This document shows positions 42,697 through 51,440 of a stretch of 59,943 nt of DNA, in pieces (position 1 is the first letter of the stretch; each line of letters begins with the position of its first letter). The DNA comes from Bradyrhizobium neotropicale (GTDB lineage Bacteria; Pseudomonadota; Alphaproteobacteria; Rhizobiales; Xanthobacteraceae). The notes beneath the pieces were generated by a model. That model searched no databases. It was not told the origin of the DNA and saw nothing but the letters and a program-made list of their open reading frames with translations. The DNA is taken from assembly GCF_001641695.1 (NCBI RefSeq), contig NZ_LSEF01000028.1, forward strand, positions 116,220 through 176,162. The letters are read 5' to 3'. The translations under genes and the position numbers were made by a program.

Positions 42697-44025
42697 ATGA
42701 CACAAGTTGCGATCCAGCCAGCCGTCCATCGCCGTCACCAGCCCTGGTACAAGGTCCTCTATGTCCAGGTCCTGATCGCGATCGTGCTCGGGGTGCTGAT
42801 CGGCTACTTCTACCCCGATCTCGGCAAGGCACTGAAGCCGCTTGGTGACGGCTTCATCGCGCTGATCAAGATGATGATCGCGCCGGTGATCTTCTGCACC
42901 GTCGTGCACGGCATCTCCTCGATGGGTGACCTCAAGCGCGTCGGCCGGGTCGGGCTGAAGGCGCTGATCTATTTCGAGACCGTCTCCACCGTTGCGCTCG
43001 CGGTCGGCCTGCTCGTCGGCGAGGTGCTCCAACCCGGGCACGGCTTCAACATCGATCCGGCCACGATCGATCCGAAATCGGTGGCGACCTACGTCACCAA
43101 GGCGAAGGAAGAGGGCATCGTCGCCCATCTGATGGCGATCATCCCCGACAGCTATTTTGGCGCGGTCGCGCGCGGCGACCTGTTGCAGGTGCTCCTGATC
43201 TCGATCCTCTCCGGCTTCGCCATCGCTTTCCTCGGCAAGGCCGGCGAGCCGATTGCGGAGGCGGTCGACAAGGCCGCAAAGATGTTCTTCGGCATCATCC
43301 GCATCATCGTGCGCGTGGCGCCGATCGGCGCCTTCGGCGCGATGGCGTTCACCGTCGGCGCCTACGGCCTCGGCTCGCTGCTCAACCTCGCCGCCCTGAT
43401 CGGCACGTTCTATCTCACCAGCATGCTGTTCGTGCTGATCGTGCTCGGCGCGATCGCAAGGCTCGCCGGCTTTTCGATCCTGCGCTTCATCGCCTACATC
43501 AAGGACGAGCTTCTGATCGTGCTCGGCACTTCCTCCTCGGAGACGGTGCTGCCGCAGATGATCCAGAAGATGGAGCATCTCGGCGCATCGCGCTCGGTGG
43601 TCGGCCTCGTCATCCCGACCGGCTACAGCTTCAACCTCGACGGCACCAACATCTACATGACACTGGCGACGCTGTTCCTGGCGCAGGCGACCAACACCCA
43701 TCTGACCATCTGGCAGGAGCTCGGCATCCTCGGCATCGCCATGATCACCTCGAAAGGCGCCTCGGGCGTGACCGGCGCCGGATTCATCACGCTCGCCGCC
43801 ACGCTCTCGATCGTGCCTGATATCCCGATCCAGTCGATCGCGATCCTGGTCGGCATCGACAAGTTCATGAGCGAGTGCCGCGCGCTGACCAATCTGATCG
43901 GCAACGGCGTCGCCTGCGTCGTCATCAGCATCTCCGAAGGCGAGCTCGACCGCGATGCGCTGCACGAGACCATGGCCCACCCGCTGGAGATGGGCGAGGC
44001 GCTGGAGCCGGGCGGCAGCGCGTGA
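42697..44025 (+). CDS. dctA: C4-dicarboxylate/H+(Na+) symporter DctA
   Basis: 442 aa, DAACS (glutamate-transporter fold) family. Evidence: [60 protein letters not shown], the serine-rich hairpin [16 protein letters not shown], the transport core [20 protein letters not shown], and [20 protein letters not shown] with [19 protein letters not shown]. It imports succinate, malate and fumarate, the main carbon sources for rhizobia in nodules. DctB/DctD are not adjacent and no sigma-54 site is visible, so this may be a paralogue and not the symbiotic dctA. Confidence 0.93.
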   Translation: MTQVAIQPAVHRRHQPWYKVLYVQVLIAIVLGVLIGYFYPDLGKALKPLGDGFIALIKMMIAPVIFCTVVHGISSMGDLKRVGRVGLKALIYFETVSTVALAVGLLVGEVLQPGHGFNIDPATIDPKSVATYVTKAKEEGIVAHLMAIIPDSYFGAVARGDLLQVLLISILSGFAIAFLGKAGEPIAEAVDKAAKMFFGIIRIIVRVAPIGAFGAMAFTVGAYGLGSLLNLAALIGTFYLTSMLFVLIVLGAIARLAGFSILRFIAYIKDELLIVLGTSSSETVLPQMIQKMEHLGASRSVVGLVIPTGYSFNLDGTNIYMTLATLFLAQATNTHLTIWQELGILGIAMITSKGASGVTGAGFITLAATLSIVPDIPIQSIAILVGIDKFMSECRALTNLIGNGVACVVISISEGELDRDALHETMAHPLEMGEALEPGGSA

Positions 44026-44105
44026 GGCGCAAGCTGCGCAAACACGAACACACGCGCCGGGGTTTCCACCGCGGTAGTTTCCCGGAGTAGCAAATTGGTG
44101 AGATG

Positions 44106-44123
44106 CGCGTCACAACTGACGCG
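44106..44123. repeat. CGCGTCA / TGACGCG hairpin
   Basis: Perfect 7-bp stem with a 4-nt loop (CAAC), 80 bp after the dctA stop. Possible transcript-end hairpin; no T-run immediately follows. Confidence 0.4.
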
Positions 44124-44155
44124 TTGTGATCACCTAATCATACTAAATTTTTCCG

Positions 44156-44186
44156 CCCGACCGCTGAGGGCAGGGTGTCGGGCTTT
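44156..44186 (+). terminator. Candidate terminator downstream of dctA
   Basis: CCCGAC at 44156-44161 pairs with GTCGGG at 44177-44182, followed by CTTTT. Stem of 6 bp with a 15-nt loop, about 130 bases after dctA. Modest support. Confidence 0.45.
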
Positions 44187-44261
44187 TGAGGAATGTTGCG
44201 GAGAGCGCTGCCGCGCCGCGTGGCGCACGCAGTCTTGGTGAGTGCCGCCCTTGCGGTCTCG

Positions 44262-44609
44262 TCAACCCTTCAGCGCGGTCACCACGACCTCGATGAGAGC
44301 GCCGCCGCCGAGATCGGCGACGCCGACGGTTGCGCGCGTCGGCAGATCGTCGCCGAAGAACTCGGTCCAGGCCGTGTCCATCTCCCTCTTCCTGGAGAGA
44401 TCGGTGACGAAGATCGAGGCGCTGACGACGCGCGAGGTGTCGGTGCCGGCCTCTTTCAGATAGCCCGCGATCTTGCCGAGGATGTTGCGGGTCTGCTCGC
44501 CCATCGAGACGGAGGTGTCGTCGGCGATGGTGCCGCCGACGAAGACGAAGCCGTTGGCTTCGACCGCGCGGTGCATGATGGGCGTGCGGATGCTGCGGGT
44601 GATGCTCAT
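44262..44609 (-). CDS. ridA: RidA-family enamine/imine deaminase
   Basis: 115 aa. RidA/YjgF fold: ANGFVFVGGTIADDTSVSMG (glycine-rich start), EQTRNILGKIAGYLKEAGTDTSRVV, LPTRATVGVADLGGGALIEVV with the conserved Arg and Glu of the active-site cleft. It hydrolyses reactive imines produced by amino-acid oxidases and dehydratases. Position as the last gene after two DAAO-type oxidases fits that role: it would clear the imino acid they form. Confidence 0.92.
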   Translation of the reverse strand: MSITRSIRTPIMHRAVEANGFVFVGGTIADDTSVSMGEQTRNILGKIAGYLKEAGTDTSRVVSASIFVTDLSRKREMDTAWTEFFGDDLPTRATVGVADLGGGALIEVVVTALKG

Positions 44610-44621
44610 GATGTCCTCTTG

Positions 44622-45743
44622 CTAGAGCGTGGAAGGATGGAAGCGGTCGATGCCGAGATCGCTGACGCGGGTCCGGGTGCCCCCATTGACGATCAACTCC
44701 GCCATCACGGCGCCGGCGCCGGGGCCGAGCTGGAAGCCGTGCAGCGAGAAGCCGAACTGGTGATAGAGACCTTTGTGGCGACTGCTAGCCCCGAACACGG
44801 GAAGGTCGTCCTTCATCTTCGCCTCGATGCCGGCCCAGGCGCGCACGATTGTCGCGCTGCGCATCACCGGAAACAGCTCGAATACGGTGCGGGCGCTGAC
44901 GGCGAGCCTCTTCCAGTCCAGCACGGTCTCATTACGGTCCTGGTAGGGCGTTGCCAGATGTCCGCCTCCGATCAGCACGGTGCCGTTCTTGAACTGCTTG
45001 AAGGAGAGTTTGCGGCCGCGCAGGATCACGACGGGATCGATGAAGTGCGGCACGCGCGAGGTGATCATCAGCATTGGTGCCACGGTCTCGACCGGAACGG
45101 GCTCGCCGAGCGCGGCCGCGATCTTCCCTGCCCAGGCGCCGGCGGCATTGACCAGCACCGGCGCGGCAAAGCTCTCGCTGGCGACATCGACGTGCCAGAG
45201 GCCATCACTCTGCCGGATGTTGGTGGCGGCGACGCCTTCGCGCACGGTCGCGCCAAGCTGCTCCGCCTTGCGCCGGAACGCCGTCGTCGTCTGCGCCGGA
45301 TTGGCGGCGCCGTCGCGGCGCGACACGACGCCGCCGGGACAGGTGTCGGCCACGGCAGGCACCAGCCGCCGCAGCTCGGCCGCGTCGATCAGCTCTTCAT
45401 GGGTGAAGCCGAGCGCATTCAGTTCGGCGACGCGCGCGCGGCAGACCGCGAGCTCGTCCTCGTTCTCCGCGACCAGAACCTGGCCGTGGCTCTCAAAGCT
45501 GCAATCATCGTCGACGAGCTCGGTGATCTTCTCCCATATCACCATCGAGCGGATCGACAGCGGGATCTCGGGAATGTTCCGCGCGAGCTGGCGCACGCCG
45601 CCGGCATTGACGCCCGAGGCGTGCCGGCCGGCATAGTCCTTCTCGATCAGCACCGGCTTCAGGCCGGCGAGGCACAGATGCAGCGCGGTCGAGCATCCGT
45701 GGATGCCGCCGCCGACGACGATTGCATCCACTGTTTTCGTCAT
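44622..45743 (-). CDS. DAAO-type FAD-dependent amine/amino-acid oxidase (HcnC-like subunit)
   Basis: 373 aa. FAD-binding VDAIVVGGGIHGCSTALHLC, then GVNAGGVRQLARN and a C-terminal RAWAGIEAKMKDDLPVFG-type signature (LYHQFGFSLHGFQLGPGAGAVMAEL). Similar to HcnC, glycine oxidase and D-amino-acid dehydrogenase beta subunits. It overlaps the HcnB-like gene by ATGA (45740-45743) and precedes ridA by 12 bp. A second DAAO-type gene sits upstream in the same operon. Confidence 0.9.
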   Translation of the reverse strand: MTKTVDAIVVGGGIHGCSTALHLCLAGLKPVLIEKDYAGRHASGVNAGGVRQLARNIPEIPLSIRSMVIWEKITELVDDDCSFESHGQVLVAENEDELAVCRARVAELNALGFTHEELIDAAELRRLVPAVADTCPGGVVSRRDGAANPAQTTTAFRRKAEQLGATVREGVAATNIRQSDGLWHVDVASESFAAPVLVNAAGAWAGKIAAALGEPVPVETVAPMLMITSRVPHFIDPVVILRGRKLSFKQFKNGTVLIGGGHLATPYQDRNETVLDWKRLAVSARTVFELFPVMRSATIVRAWAGIEAKMKDDLPVFGASSRHKGLYHQFGFSLHGFQLGPGAGAVMAELIVNGGTRTRVSDLGIDRFHPSTL

Positions 45744-47158
45744 CCGCGCACAACTGCCTTGACGTCGTCCTCGCTCTTCGGAACGGCGGCGAGCTCGGCG
45801 AGCGTGATCGGCTTGACCGGCGCGCGCAGCCGGTAATAGCCGATCTCCTGCGGGCTCTTAGCCCGCGCCTGCGCCATCAGCTCGGTGACGGTGAGGCCGC
45901 AGAGCCGGCCCTGGCACGGCCCCATGCCGGTGCGGCGGTAGGCCTTGAGCTGATTGGGCCCGGTCGCACCGATTGCAACCGCGTCGAGAATGTCCTTCGC
46001 CGTCACCTCTTCGCAGCGGCAGACGATGGTATCGCCCGAGGGAATGCGGAACTGCGGCGACGGGCGGAACAGCGTGTCGAGGAAGGCGCGGCCGCGCTCG
46101 GCCTTGGCGAGCTCGGCACGCAGCGTCGCCAACGGCGGAAGCTTCGCGGCGGCCACAGGGGCCAGCGCCTCCACGGCAGCGCGCGCCGCGATGCGGCCGC
46201 GCACCACGGCCGCGGTCGCACCGCCGATGCCGGCGCCATCGCCGGCGATCGCGATGCCTTCGATCGACGAATTGCCGCTCGCGTCGAGCACCGGCGACCA
46301 GCAGAGTTGCAGCTCGTTCCAGCGATGCTCGACGCCGGCCGCCATCGCGAGATTGACGTTGGGCACGACGCCCTGGTGCAGCAGCAAGAGGTCCGCAGGA
46401 ATGGTCTCGCGCTTGCCGCCGGCGACATAGCTCACGCTTGCAAGCTGGCCGTCGCCGACCGCCGCAAGCTCGGCGACGCCGGAGACGACCTGCACCTTGG
46501 CCCGCACCTCGCGCATCAGGGCGAGGCCCTTGGCGAAATAGGGCGAGGTCAGGAAGGCGAAGGCGTGCGGCAGCGCGGCGAAATAATTGCCGCGCTCCGT
46601 GGTGTCGAGGATCCGGTCGATGCGGCCGCCAAGGCGCAAAATCTGCGCGGCGAGCAGCCAGAGCAGCGGCCCCTGCCCCGCGATCACCGTGCGGCCGTCC
46701 GGAACCAGCGCCGACGATTTCAACATCGTCTGCGCCGCGCCTGCGGTCATCACGCCCGGCAGCGTCCAGCCGGGAATCGGGAACGGCCGCTCCAGCGCGC
46801 CGGTCGCGAGGATCACGCGCCTCGCCTTGACGAAAGAGGACCCGCCGCCGATGGAGACGCCGATCTCGAGATTGCGATCGAGGCTCCAGACCGTGGCGCG
46901 CTGAACAACTTCCGTATTGCCCGCGCGCAGCGCCTGCACGAGATCGGCACCCACCCAATAGTCGGTGCCGAGCTGCTCGCGCGCGGTCACCGGTGTTGAC
47001 GCGATGGCGCGGAACACCTGGCCGCCAGGGCCGATATTCTCGTCGAGCAGCAGTGTCGACAGGCCGGCCTCGGCAGATGTCGCAGCGGCGGCGAGACCGG
47101 CGGGCCCGGCTCCGATCACCACGAAATCATAGTTTTCGCGGGAAGGTGTCGTGGTCAT
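45740..47158 (-). CDS. HcnB/OoxA-like FAD oxidoreductase subunit with C-terminal 2Fe-2S (BFD-like) domain
   Basis: 472 aa from ATG 47158. N-terminal FAD motif YDFVVIGAGPAGLAAAATSA, NAD-type second nucleotide motif VIAGQGPLLWLLAAQILRLGG, IAIAGDGAGIGGATAAVV, and a C-terminal iron-sulfur region IVCRCEEVTAKDILDAVAIG then GMGPCQGRLCG (Cys pattern C-x-C...C-x4-C). This is the alpha-subunit architecture of heterotrimeric amine/opine/hydroxyproline-type dehydrogenases. Start and stop overlap neighbours by ATGA, so the subunits are translated in step. Confidence 0.92.
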   Translation of the reverse strand: MTTTPSRENYDFVVIGAGPAGLAAAATSAEAGLSTLLLDENIGPGGQVFRAIASTPVTAREQLGTDYWVGADLVQALRAGNTEVVQRATVWSLDRNLEIGVSIGGGSSFVKARRVILATGALERPFPIPGWTLPGVMTAGAAQTMLKSSALVPDGRTVIAGQGPLLWLLAAQILRLGGRIDRILDTTERGNYFAALPHAFAFLTSPYFAKGLALMREVRAKVQVVSGVAELAAVGDGQLASVSYVAGGKRETIPADLLLLHQGVVPNVNLAMAAGVEHRWNELQLCWSPVLDASGNSSIEGIAIAGDGAGIGGATAAVVRGRIAARAAVEALAPVAAAKLPPLATLRAELAKAERGRAFLDTLFRPSPQFRIPSGDTIVCRCEEVTAKDILDAVAIGATGPNQLKAYRRTGMGPCQGRLCGLTVTELMAQARAKSPQEIGYYRLRAPVKPITLAELAAVPKSEDDVKAVVRG

Positions 47159-47451
47159 TTTCCGATCTCCCGCTTGCCCTTCTGGATCTCGATCTGCATG
47201 CCCTCGGCGACCGGCACCAGGCAGCCCTGCCGGTTGCCGACGCCGTCGATGGTGACGAGGCAGTCGAAGCACACCCCCATCATGCAGTAGGGCAGCCGCG
47301 GCGCTCCGCTCACCGCGGTCGAGCGGCGCACGTCGCGCCCCGACGCCAGCAGCGCAGCGGAAACGGTGTCGCCCTGCCGCGCCGCGACGGCAACGCCGTC
47401 GACGAAGATCTGCACGGGCGGTCGCTTGTCCTGTTCGGATCGTTTGAACAT
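47155..47451 (-). CDS. HcnA-like (2Fe-2S) subunit
   Basis: 98 aa from ATG 47451 (AAGAGG upstream). Plant-type ferredoxin pattern CMMGVCFDCLVTIDGVGNRQ followed by GC, giving C-x4-C-x2-C...C. The N-terminus RPPVQIFVDGVAVAARQGDT is typical of the gamma subunit of this enzyme family. It supplies electron transfer between the FAD subunits. In HcnABC the order A-B-C matches genes 47155, 45740 and 44622 here. Confidence 0.92.
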   Translation of the reverse strand: MFKRSEQDKRPPVQIFVDGVAVAARQGDTVSAALLASGRDVRRSTAVSGAPRLPYCMMGVCFDCLVTIDGVGNRQGCLVPVAEGMQIEIQKGKREIGK

Positions 47452-47470
47452 GGGATGCCTCTTGGAATCT

Positions 47471-48667
47471 CTAGTAGCCACCGTTGTTGGCCGCGCCCGC
47501 TCCGCCGAAGCGGCTGGCCGAGAACGCGCCGACCAGCTCCGGCTCGAGCGCGCCCTGTGCAACCATGCGCGCGATCTCGAAGGCGTGGTTGGATGCGAGC
47601 GTCACGCCGGAATGGCAGCAGGCGACGAAGGCGCCGGGATGGGTCTCCGACTGGTCGTAGATCGGAAAGCCGTCCCGCGGCATGACGCGGATGCCGGCCC
47701 AGCTCCTGACCACGTTGAGCCGCGCCAGATGCGGGAACGTGCGCTGCGCGCGATCGGCCATCACCGCGCTGATCGAGTGCTTCAGCGCGCGATCGTCGAG
47801 CTCGTCCTCCTTGCTGTCGCCGATCATCACCGTGCCCTCGTCGGTCTGGCGGATCGTGGTCAGCGGATGCGGCAGGAACGGCACGGTGCGCTCGGTCACG
47901 ACGATCTGACCGCGGGTCGGGCCCATCGGCGCGTAGAGACCGACCATCGGCGCGAGCGTCTGGTTGGCATTGCCGGCCGCAAGCACGACCTTGGCGGCGC
48001 GAAGCTCGCCCTTCGGTGTCGCCAGCCGAAATTCGCCGCCGCTCTTCGTGATCGCCGAGACCGGACGCTCCGGAAAATAGTCGATGCCGAACGCCTTGAA
48101 GCCGGTATGGAAAGCGCGGAACGTGCGCAGCGAATTGACGTGACCATCGAGCGGACAATAGCTGCCGCCGGAAACCTCAGGACCGATCAGCGGCAAGGCC
48201 TTCTTCACCTCGGACGCCGGCATCATCTCCATCTTGTAGTCGGCCGCGCCGACCTGGTTATGCATGCGCTTGACCAGCTCGGTACGCTGGCCGAACTCGT
48301 CCTCGCCGAGGGTGAGATGGAAGCCGCCATTCTGCTGAAGAGAGACGTCGAGGCCGGTCTGTTGCTTCAGCTCCGCAGCGAGGCGCCCCCAGGCTCCAGA
48401 CGCCCGCACGGTCCAAACCGTATAAGCCGGCATGCCGAGCCCTTTGCTCTGCACCCAGACCAGCGCAAAGTTGGCGCGCGAAGCGCGCTTGGTGATGTCG
48501 CCCTCGTCGAGCACGGCGACGGTCTTGCCGAGCCGGCCGAGGCCCCAGGCGATGGCGGAGCCGAGCAATCCGCCGCCGACGACGGCGACGTCGTAGTCAG
48601 ACTTTCGTTTTGACGCGTTTTCTTCACGCGAACCGGCGTCCACTTCGCTTGAAAACGCTTTAGACAT
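47471..48667 (-). CDS. DAAO-type FAD-dependent oxidoreductase (second HcnC/OoxB-like)
   Basis: 398 aa. FAD motif YDVAVVGGGLLGSAIAWGLG, then RASRANFALVWVQSKGLGMP, and the C-terminal VRSWAGIRVMPRDGFPIYDQ with FVACCHSGVTLASNHAFEIA. Family includes octopine oxidase subunit B and glycine oxidase. It lies between the importer permease (8 bp) and the HcnA-like gene (19 bp), so it is an integral part of the operon. Whether the HcnA/B-like subunits pair with this or with the 44622 gene, or both, is open. Confidence 0.9.
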   Translation of the reverse strand: MSKAFSSEVDAGSREENASKRKSDYDVAVVGGGLLGSAIAWGLGRLGKTVAVLDEGDITKRASRANFALVWVQSKGLGMPAYTVWTVRASGAWGRLAAELKQQTGLDVSLQQNGGFHLTLGEDEFGQRTELVKRMHNQVGAADYKMEMMPASEVKKALPLIGPEVSGGSYCPLDGHVNSLRTFRAFHTGFKAFGIDYFPERPVSAITKSGGEFRLATPKGELRAAKVVLAAGNANQTLAPMVGLYAPMGPTRGQIVVTERTVPFLPHPLTTIRQTDEGTVMIGDSKEDELDDRALKHSISAVMADRAQRTFPHLARLNVVRSWAGIRVMPRDGFPIYDQSETHPGAFVACCHSGVTLASNHAFEIARMVAQGALEPELVGAFSASRFGGAGAANNGGY

Positions 48668-48675
48668 GGGTTCTC

Positions 48676-49482
48676 CTATCGTCCCGTATCGCCCTTGCCG
48701 GCGAGCACGCGGTCGAGCCCGTAGAAGCGGTCGAGCAGAATGAGGGCGGTCATGGTGATTGCGATCACGCAGGCCGAGACTGACGTCACCAGAGGATCGA
48801 TGTTGTCCTGGATATAGAGGAACATGCGCACCGGCAACGTCTCGGTGCCAGGCGCGGCGAGAAAGACGGTCATAGTGAGATCGTCGAAGGACTGGATGAA
48901 GGCGAGCGCCCAGCCGCTGATGACGCCGGGCAGGATCAGCGGCAGCGTCACGCGGCGGAACAGCGTCCAGCCATTGGCGCCGAGCGAGACCGCCGCCATC
49001 TCGACCGAGAGGTCCATGCCGGTCGCGGCCGCGAGCGTCAGCCGTAGCGCGAACGGAAACACGATGATGACATGCGCGATGATCAGCGCCGCAAGGCTGC
49101 CGCTGAGCCCGACCGAGGTGAAGAACCGCAGGAATGCGATGCCGAGCACGACATGCGGAATCATCAGCGGCGACAGGAACAGCGCCGCAAGCGCATCACG
49201 GCCGCGAAACCTGTAGCGCGCGATCGCGAGCGCCGCCGGCACCGCGAACAACAGCGCCACGAACGAGGACAGCGCACCGAGCCCAAGGCTGACCCAGAAG
49301 GCGTGGACGAATTCGGGATAATTCGCAATCGTCCTGAACCAGCGCAGCGAGAAGCCGTTGGTCGGCAGCGACAGATGGCCCTCGGGCGTGAAGGCGACGA
49401 GGCAGACCACCAGGATCGGTGCCACCATAACGGTGACGAAGATGGTGTGGAAGATCAGCGCGAGCGGGCCATTCCGTCTCAT
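48676..49482 (-). CDS. PotC-type ABC transporter permease
   Basis: 268 aa, about six helices: ALIFHTIFVTVMVAPILVVCLVAF, SLGLGALSSFVALLFAVPAALAI, LFLSPLMIPHVVLGIAFLRF and so on. The EAA-type loop reads EMAAVSLGANGWTLFRRVTLPLILPG and contacts the ATPase. PotC/PhnV-like; partner of the damaged permease upstream, whose restored frame overlaps it by ATGA (49479-49482). Imports the operon's substrate. Confidence 0.93.
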   Translation of the reverse strand: MRRNGPLALIFHTIFVTVMVAPILVVCLVAFTPEGHLSLPTNGFSLRWFRTIANYPEFVHAFWVSLGLGALSSFVALLFAVPAALAIARYRFRGRDALAALFLSPLMIPHVVLGIAFLRFFTSVGLSGSLAALIIAHVIIVFPFALRLTLAAATGMDLSVEMAAVSLGANGWTLFRRVTLPLILPGVISGWALAFIQSFDDLTMTVFLAAPGTETLPVRMFLYIQDNIDPLVTSVSACVIAITMTALILLDRFYGLDRVLAGKGDTGR

Positions 49483-50377
49483 CGGAACACCTCGGCGTAG
49501 CGCCGCTCGATCAGCGCATTGCTGCCGACGACAATCAGCACCAGCGCGACCAGCAGGAGTGTGGCGACGGCCGCGCCGAGCGGCCAGTTCAGCGTGTTGA
49601 GGAACTCGTCATAGGCGAGCGTCGCCGCGACCTTGAGCCGGCGGCCGCCGATGATCGCGGGCGTGGCAAAGGCGCTGGCCGACAGCGAGAACACGATGAT
49701 CGCGCCCGACAGCACCCCGGCATGATCTGCGGCATGACGATGCGGCGGACGATGGTCACGGGGCCGGCGCCGAGCGACATCGCGGCGTTCTCGATCTGCG
49801 GGTCGAGCCTTTGGAGAGCCGCCCACACCGACAGCACCATGAACGGCATCATCACATGGGCGAGCGCGACGACCATGCCGGTCTCGGTGAACATGAAGGG
49901 AATGGGTGCGCGGATCACCCCGAGCGACATCAGGAGCTTGTTGACGAGCCCATTGTTGCCGCCGAACAGCAGCGCCCAGCCGAGCGTGCGCGCCACCACC
50001 GAAATCAGCAGCGGTCCGAGGATGACGAGGAGGAAGAAGCTCTTCCAGCGCCCGCTCATGCGGTTAAGGATGTAGGCTTCGGGCGCGCCCAACACTGCGG
50101 TGAGCAGCGTAGTCAGGATCGCGATGCGGAACGTCCGCCAGAACATCTCGGCGTAATAGGGGTCGGTCGCGATCTCATGCCAGTTCTTCAGGATGAAGAC
50201 CGGCTCGATGCCCTTGTACTGGCCCCAATCGTGGAACGACAGCAGCACGGTCATCGCGAGCGGGATCAGCAATACGCCGACGAACAGCATCAAGGCGGGG
50301 GCCGTCATCGCCCAGGGCGCGCGAGCGCCGCGCTCCTTTGCGGCGGCCTGCGGCGCCGTGTCGGCGACCGCGCTCAT
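49479..50377 (-). pseudogene. PotB-type ABC permease interrupted by a one-base frameshift
   Basis: From ATG 50377 the frame encodes MSAVADTAPQAAAKERGARA, helices (LMLFVGVLLIPLAMTVLLSF and others) and reaches the EAA loop ENAAMSLGAGPVTIVRRIVM followed by PQIMPG at about 49715. There the frame breaks: the expected continuation VLSGAIIVFSLSASAFATPA is found in the adjacent frame and runs to 49479, overlapping the next gene by ATGA. The site is a C4 run (49715-49718); one more C restores a normal permease of about 299 residues. Either a sequencing or assembly slip, or a real mutation disabling the importer. Confidence 0.85.
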
Positions 50378-51414
50378 GCGGCCGCTCCAGCGCGCACACT
50401 CATGTCTTCCGGACGCCACACGAGACGAACCGCCTCTCCTTCGGACGGCTGCGCCTGACCGTCGTTCTGGCGGATCACGATCGCGGGGCCGCATTCGCTG
50501 TCGCACTGGAACAGCCAGTGATTACCCTGGAAGATGCGGGTAACGATCTTCGCGGAGAGACCGACATCGCCGAAGCCGATCCGTTCAGGACGAACGCTGA
50601 CGGTCACCGGGCCGCTTAGCCCGGCTGGTGCCGGTACGCTCCAGGAGCCTGCGGTCAGCCGCGCGGGCGCGCTGGTCCGATCGATCGTCGCAGCAAAGTC
50701 GTTGGTCTTGCCGAGAAACTGCGAGACGAAGGCCGAGGCCGGCCGCTCATAGGTCTCCTGCGGCGTGCCGATCTGCTCGATGCGCCCCTGGCTCATCACC
50801 ACGATGCGGTCGGACAGCGACATCGCCTCGTTCTGGTCATGGGTGACCAGGATCGTGGTGGTGCCGATCGTGCGCTGGATCTGGCGCAGTTCGATCTGCA
50901 TCTCCTCGCGCAGCTTGGCATCGAGATTCGACAGCGGCTCGTCGAGCAGCAGCACGCTCGGCTTGATCACCAGCGCGCGGGCCAGCGCCACGCGCTGCTG
51001 CTGTCCACCGGACATGCGGCGCGGATGGCGGTCTTCATAGCCGGCAAGGCCGACCATCGCGAGCGCGGTACGGACGCGCTCGGCCCGCTCGCTGCGCGGC
51101 ACGTTCCGCATCTCCAGACCAAAGGCGACGTTCTCCGCCGCGGTCATGTGCGGAAACAGTGCGTAGCTCTGGAACACGATGCCGAGCCCGCGCTTGGCCG
51201 GATGGATCGCGGTCAGATCCTTGCCCTCCAGGCGGATCGCGCCGCGGGTGGGATCGAGGAAGCCCGCGATCATCTGCAGGGTCGTGGTCTTGCCGCAGCC
51301 GGAGGGGCCAAGGAAGGAGATGAACTCTCCCTTGCCGACCGCGAGACTGAAGCCGTCGACGACAGTCATCGCGCCGAACTGCTTGGCGACCCGATCGAGC
51401 TCGAGATAGGCCAT
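50374..51414 (-). CDS. PotA-type ABC transporter ATP-binding protein
   Basis: 346 aa. Walker A GPSGCGKTTT (about 36-45), Q-loop IVFQSYALFPHM, signature MSGGQQQRVALARAL, Walker B VLLLDEPLSNLDAKLR, switch VTHDQNEA, then a TOBE domain (VSVRPERIGFGDVG and VRLVWRPEDMSVRAG). Typical of spermidine/putrescine and iron/thiamine-type importers. It overlaps the permease start by ATGA at 50374-50377. Confidence 0.95.
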   Translation of the reverse strand: MAYLELDRVAKQFGAMTVVDGFSLAVGKGEFISFLGPSGCGKTTTLQMIAGFLDPTRGAIRLEGKDLTAIHPAKRGLGIVFQSYALFPHMTAAENVAFGLEMRNVPRSERAERVRTALAMVGLAGYEDRHPRRMSGGQQQRVALARALVIKPSVLLLDEPLSNLDAKLREEMQIELRQIQRTIGTTTILVTHDQNEAMSLSDRIVVMSQGRIEQIGTPQETYERPASAFVSQFLGKTNDFAATIDRTSAPARLTAGSWSVPAPAGLSGPVTVSVRPERIGFGDVGLSAKIVTRIFQGNHWLFQCDSECGPAIVIRQNDGQAQPSEGEAVRLVWRPEDMSVRAGAAA

Positions 51415-51440
51415 GGCTTTCTCCGGTGGAGGTGATCAGG

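Noticed and set aside
42649..43980. A 443-codon minus-strand open frame
   Set aside because: Antisense to dctA; rich in His, Asp and Arg with no fold pattern.
44262..47451. HcnABC hydrogen cyanide synthase
   Set aside because: Subunit types match, but an importer, a second DAAO-type gene, RidA and a NocR/OccR-like regulator point to amine or opine catabolism. HcnABC homology alone does not identify the substrate.
44193..48613. Long plus-strand open frames across the oxidase genes
   Set aside because: All run antisense to FAD and iron-sulfur subunits with intact cofactor motifs; no coding evidence of their own.
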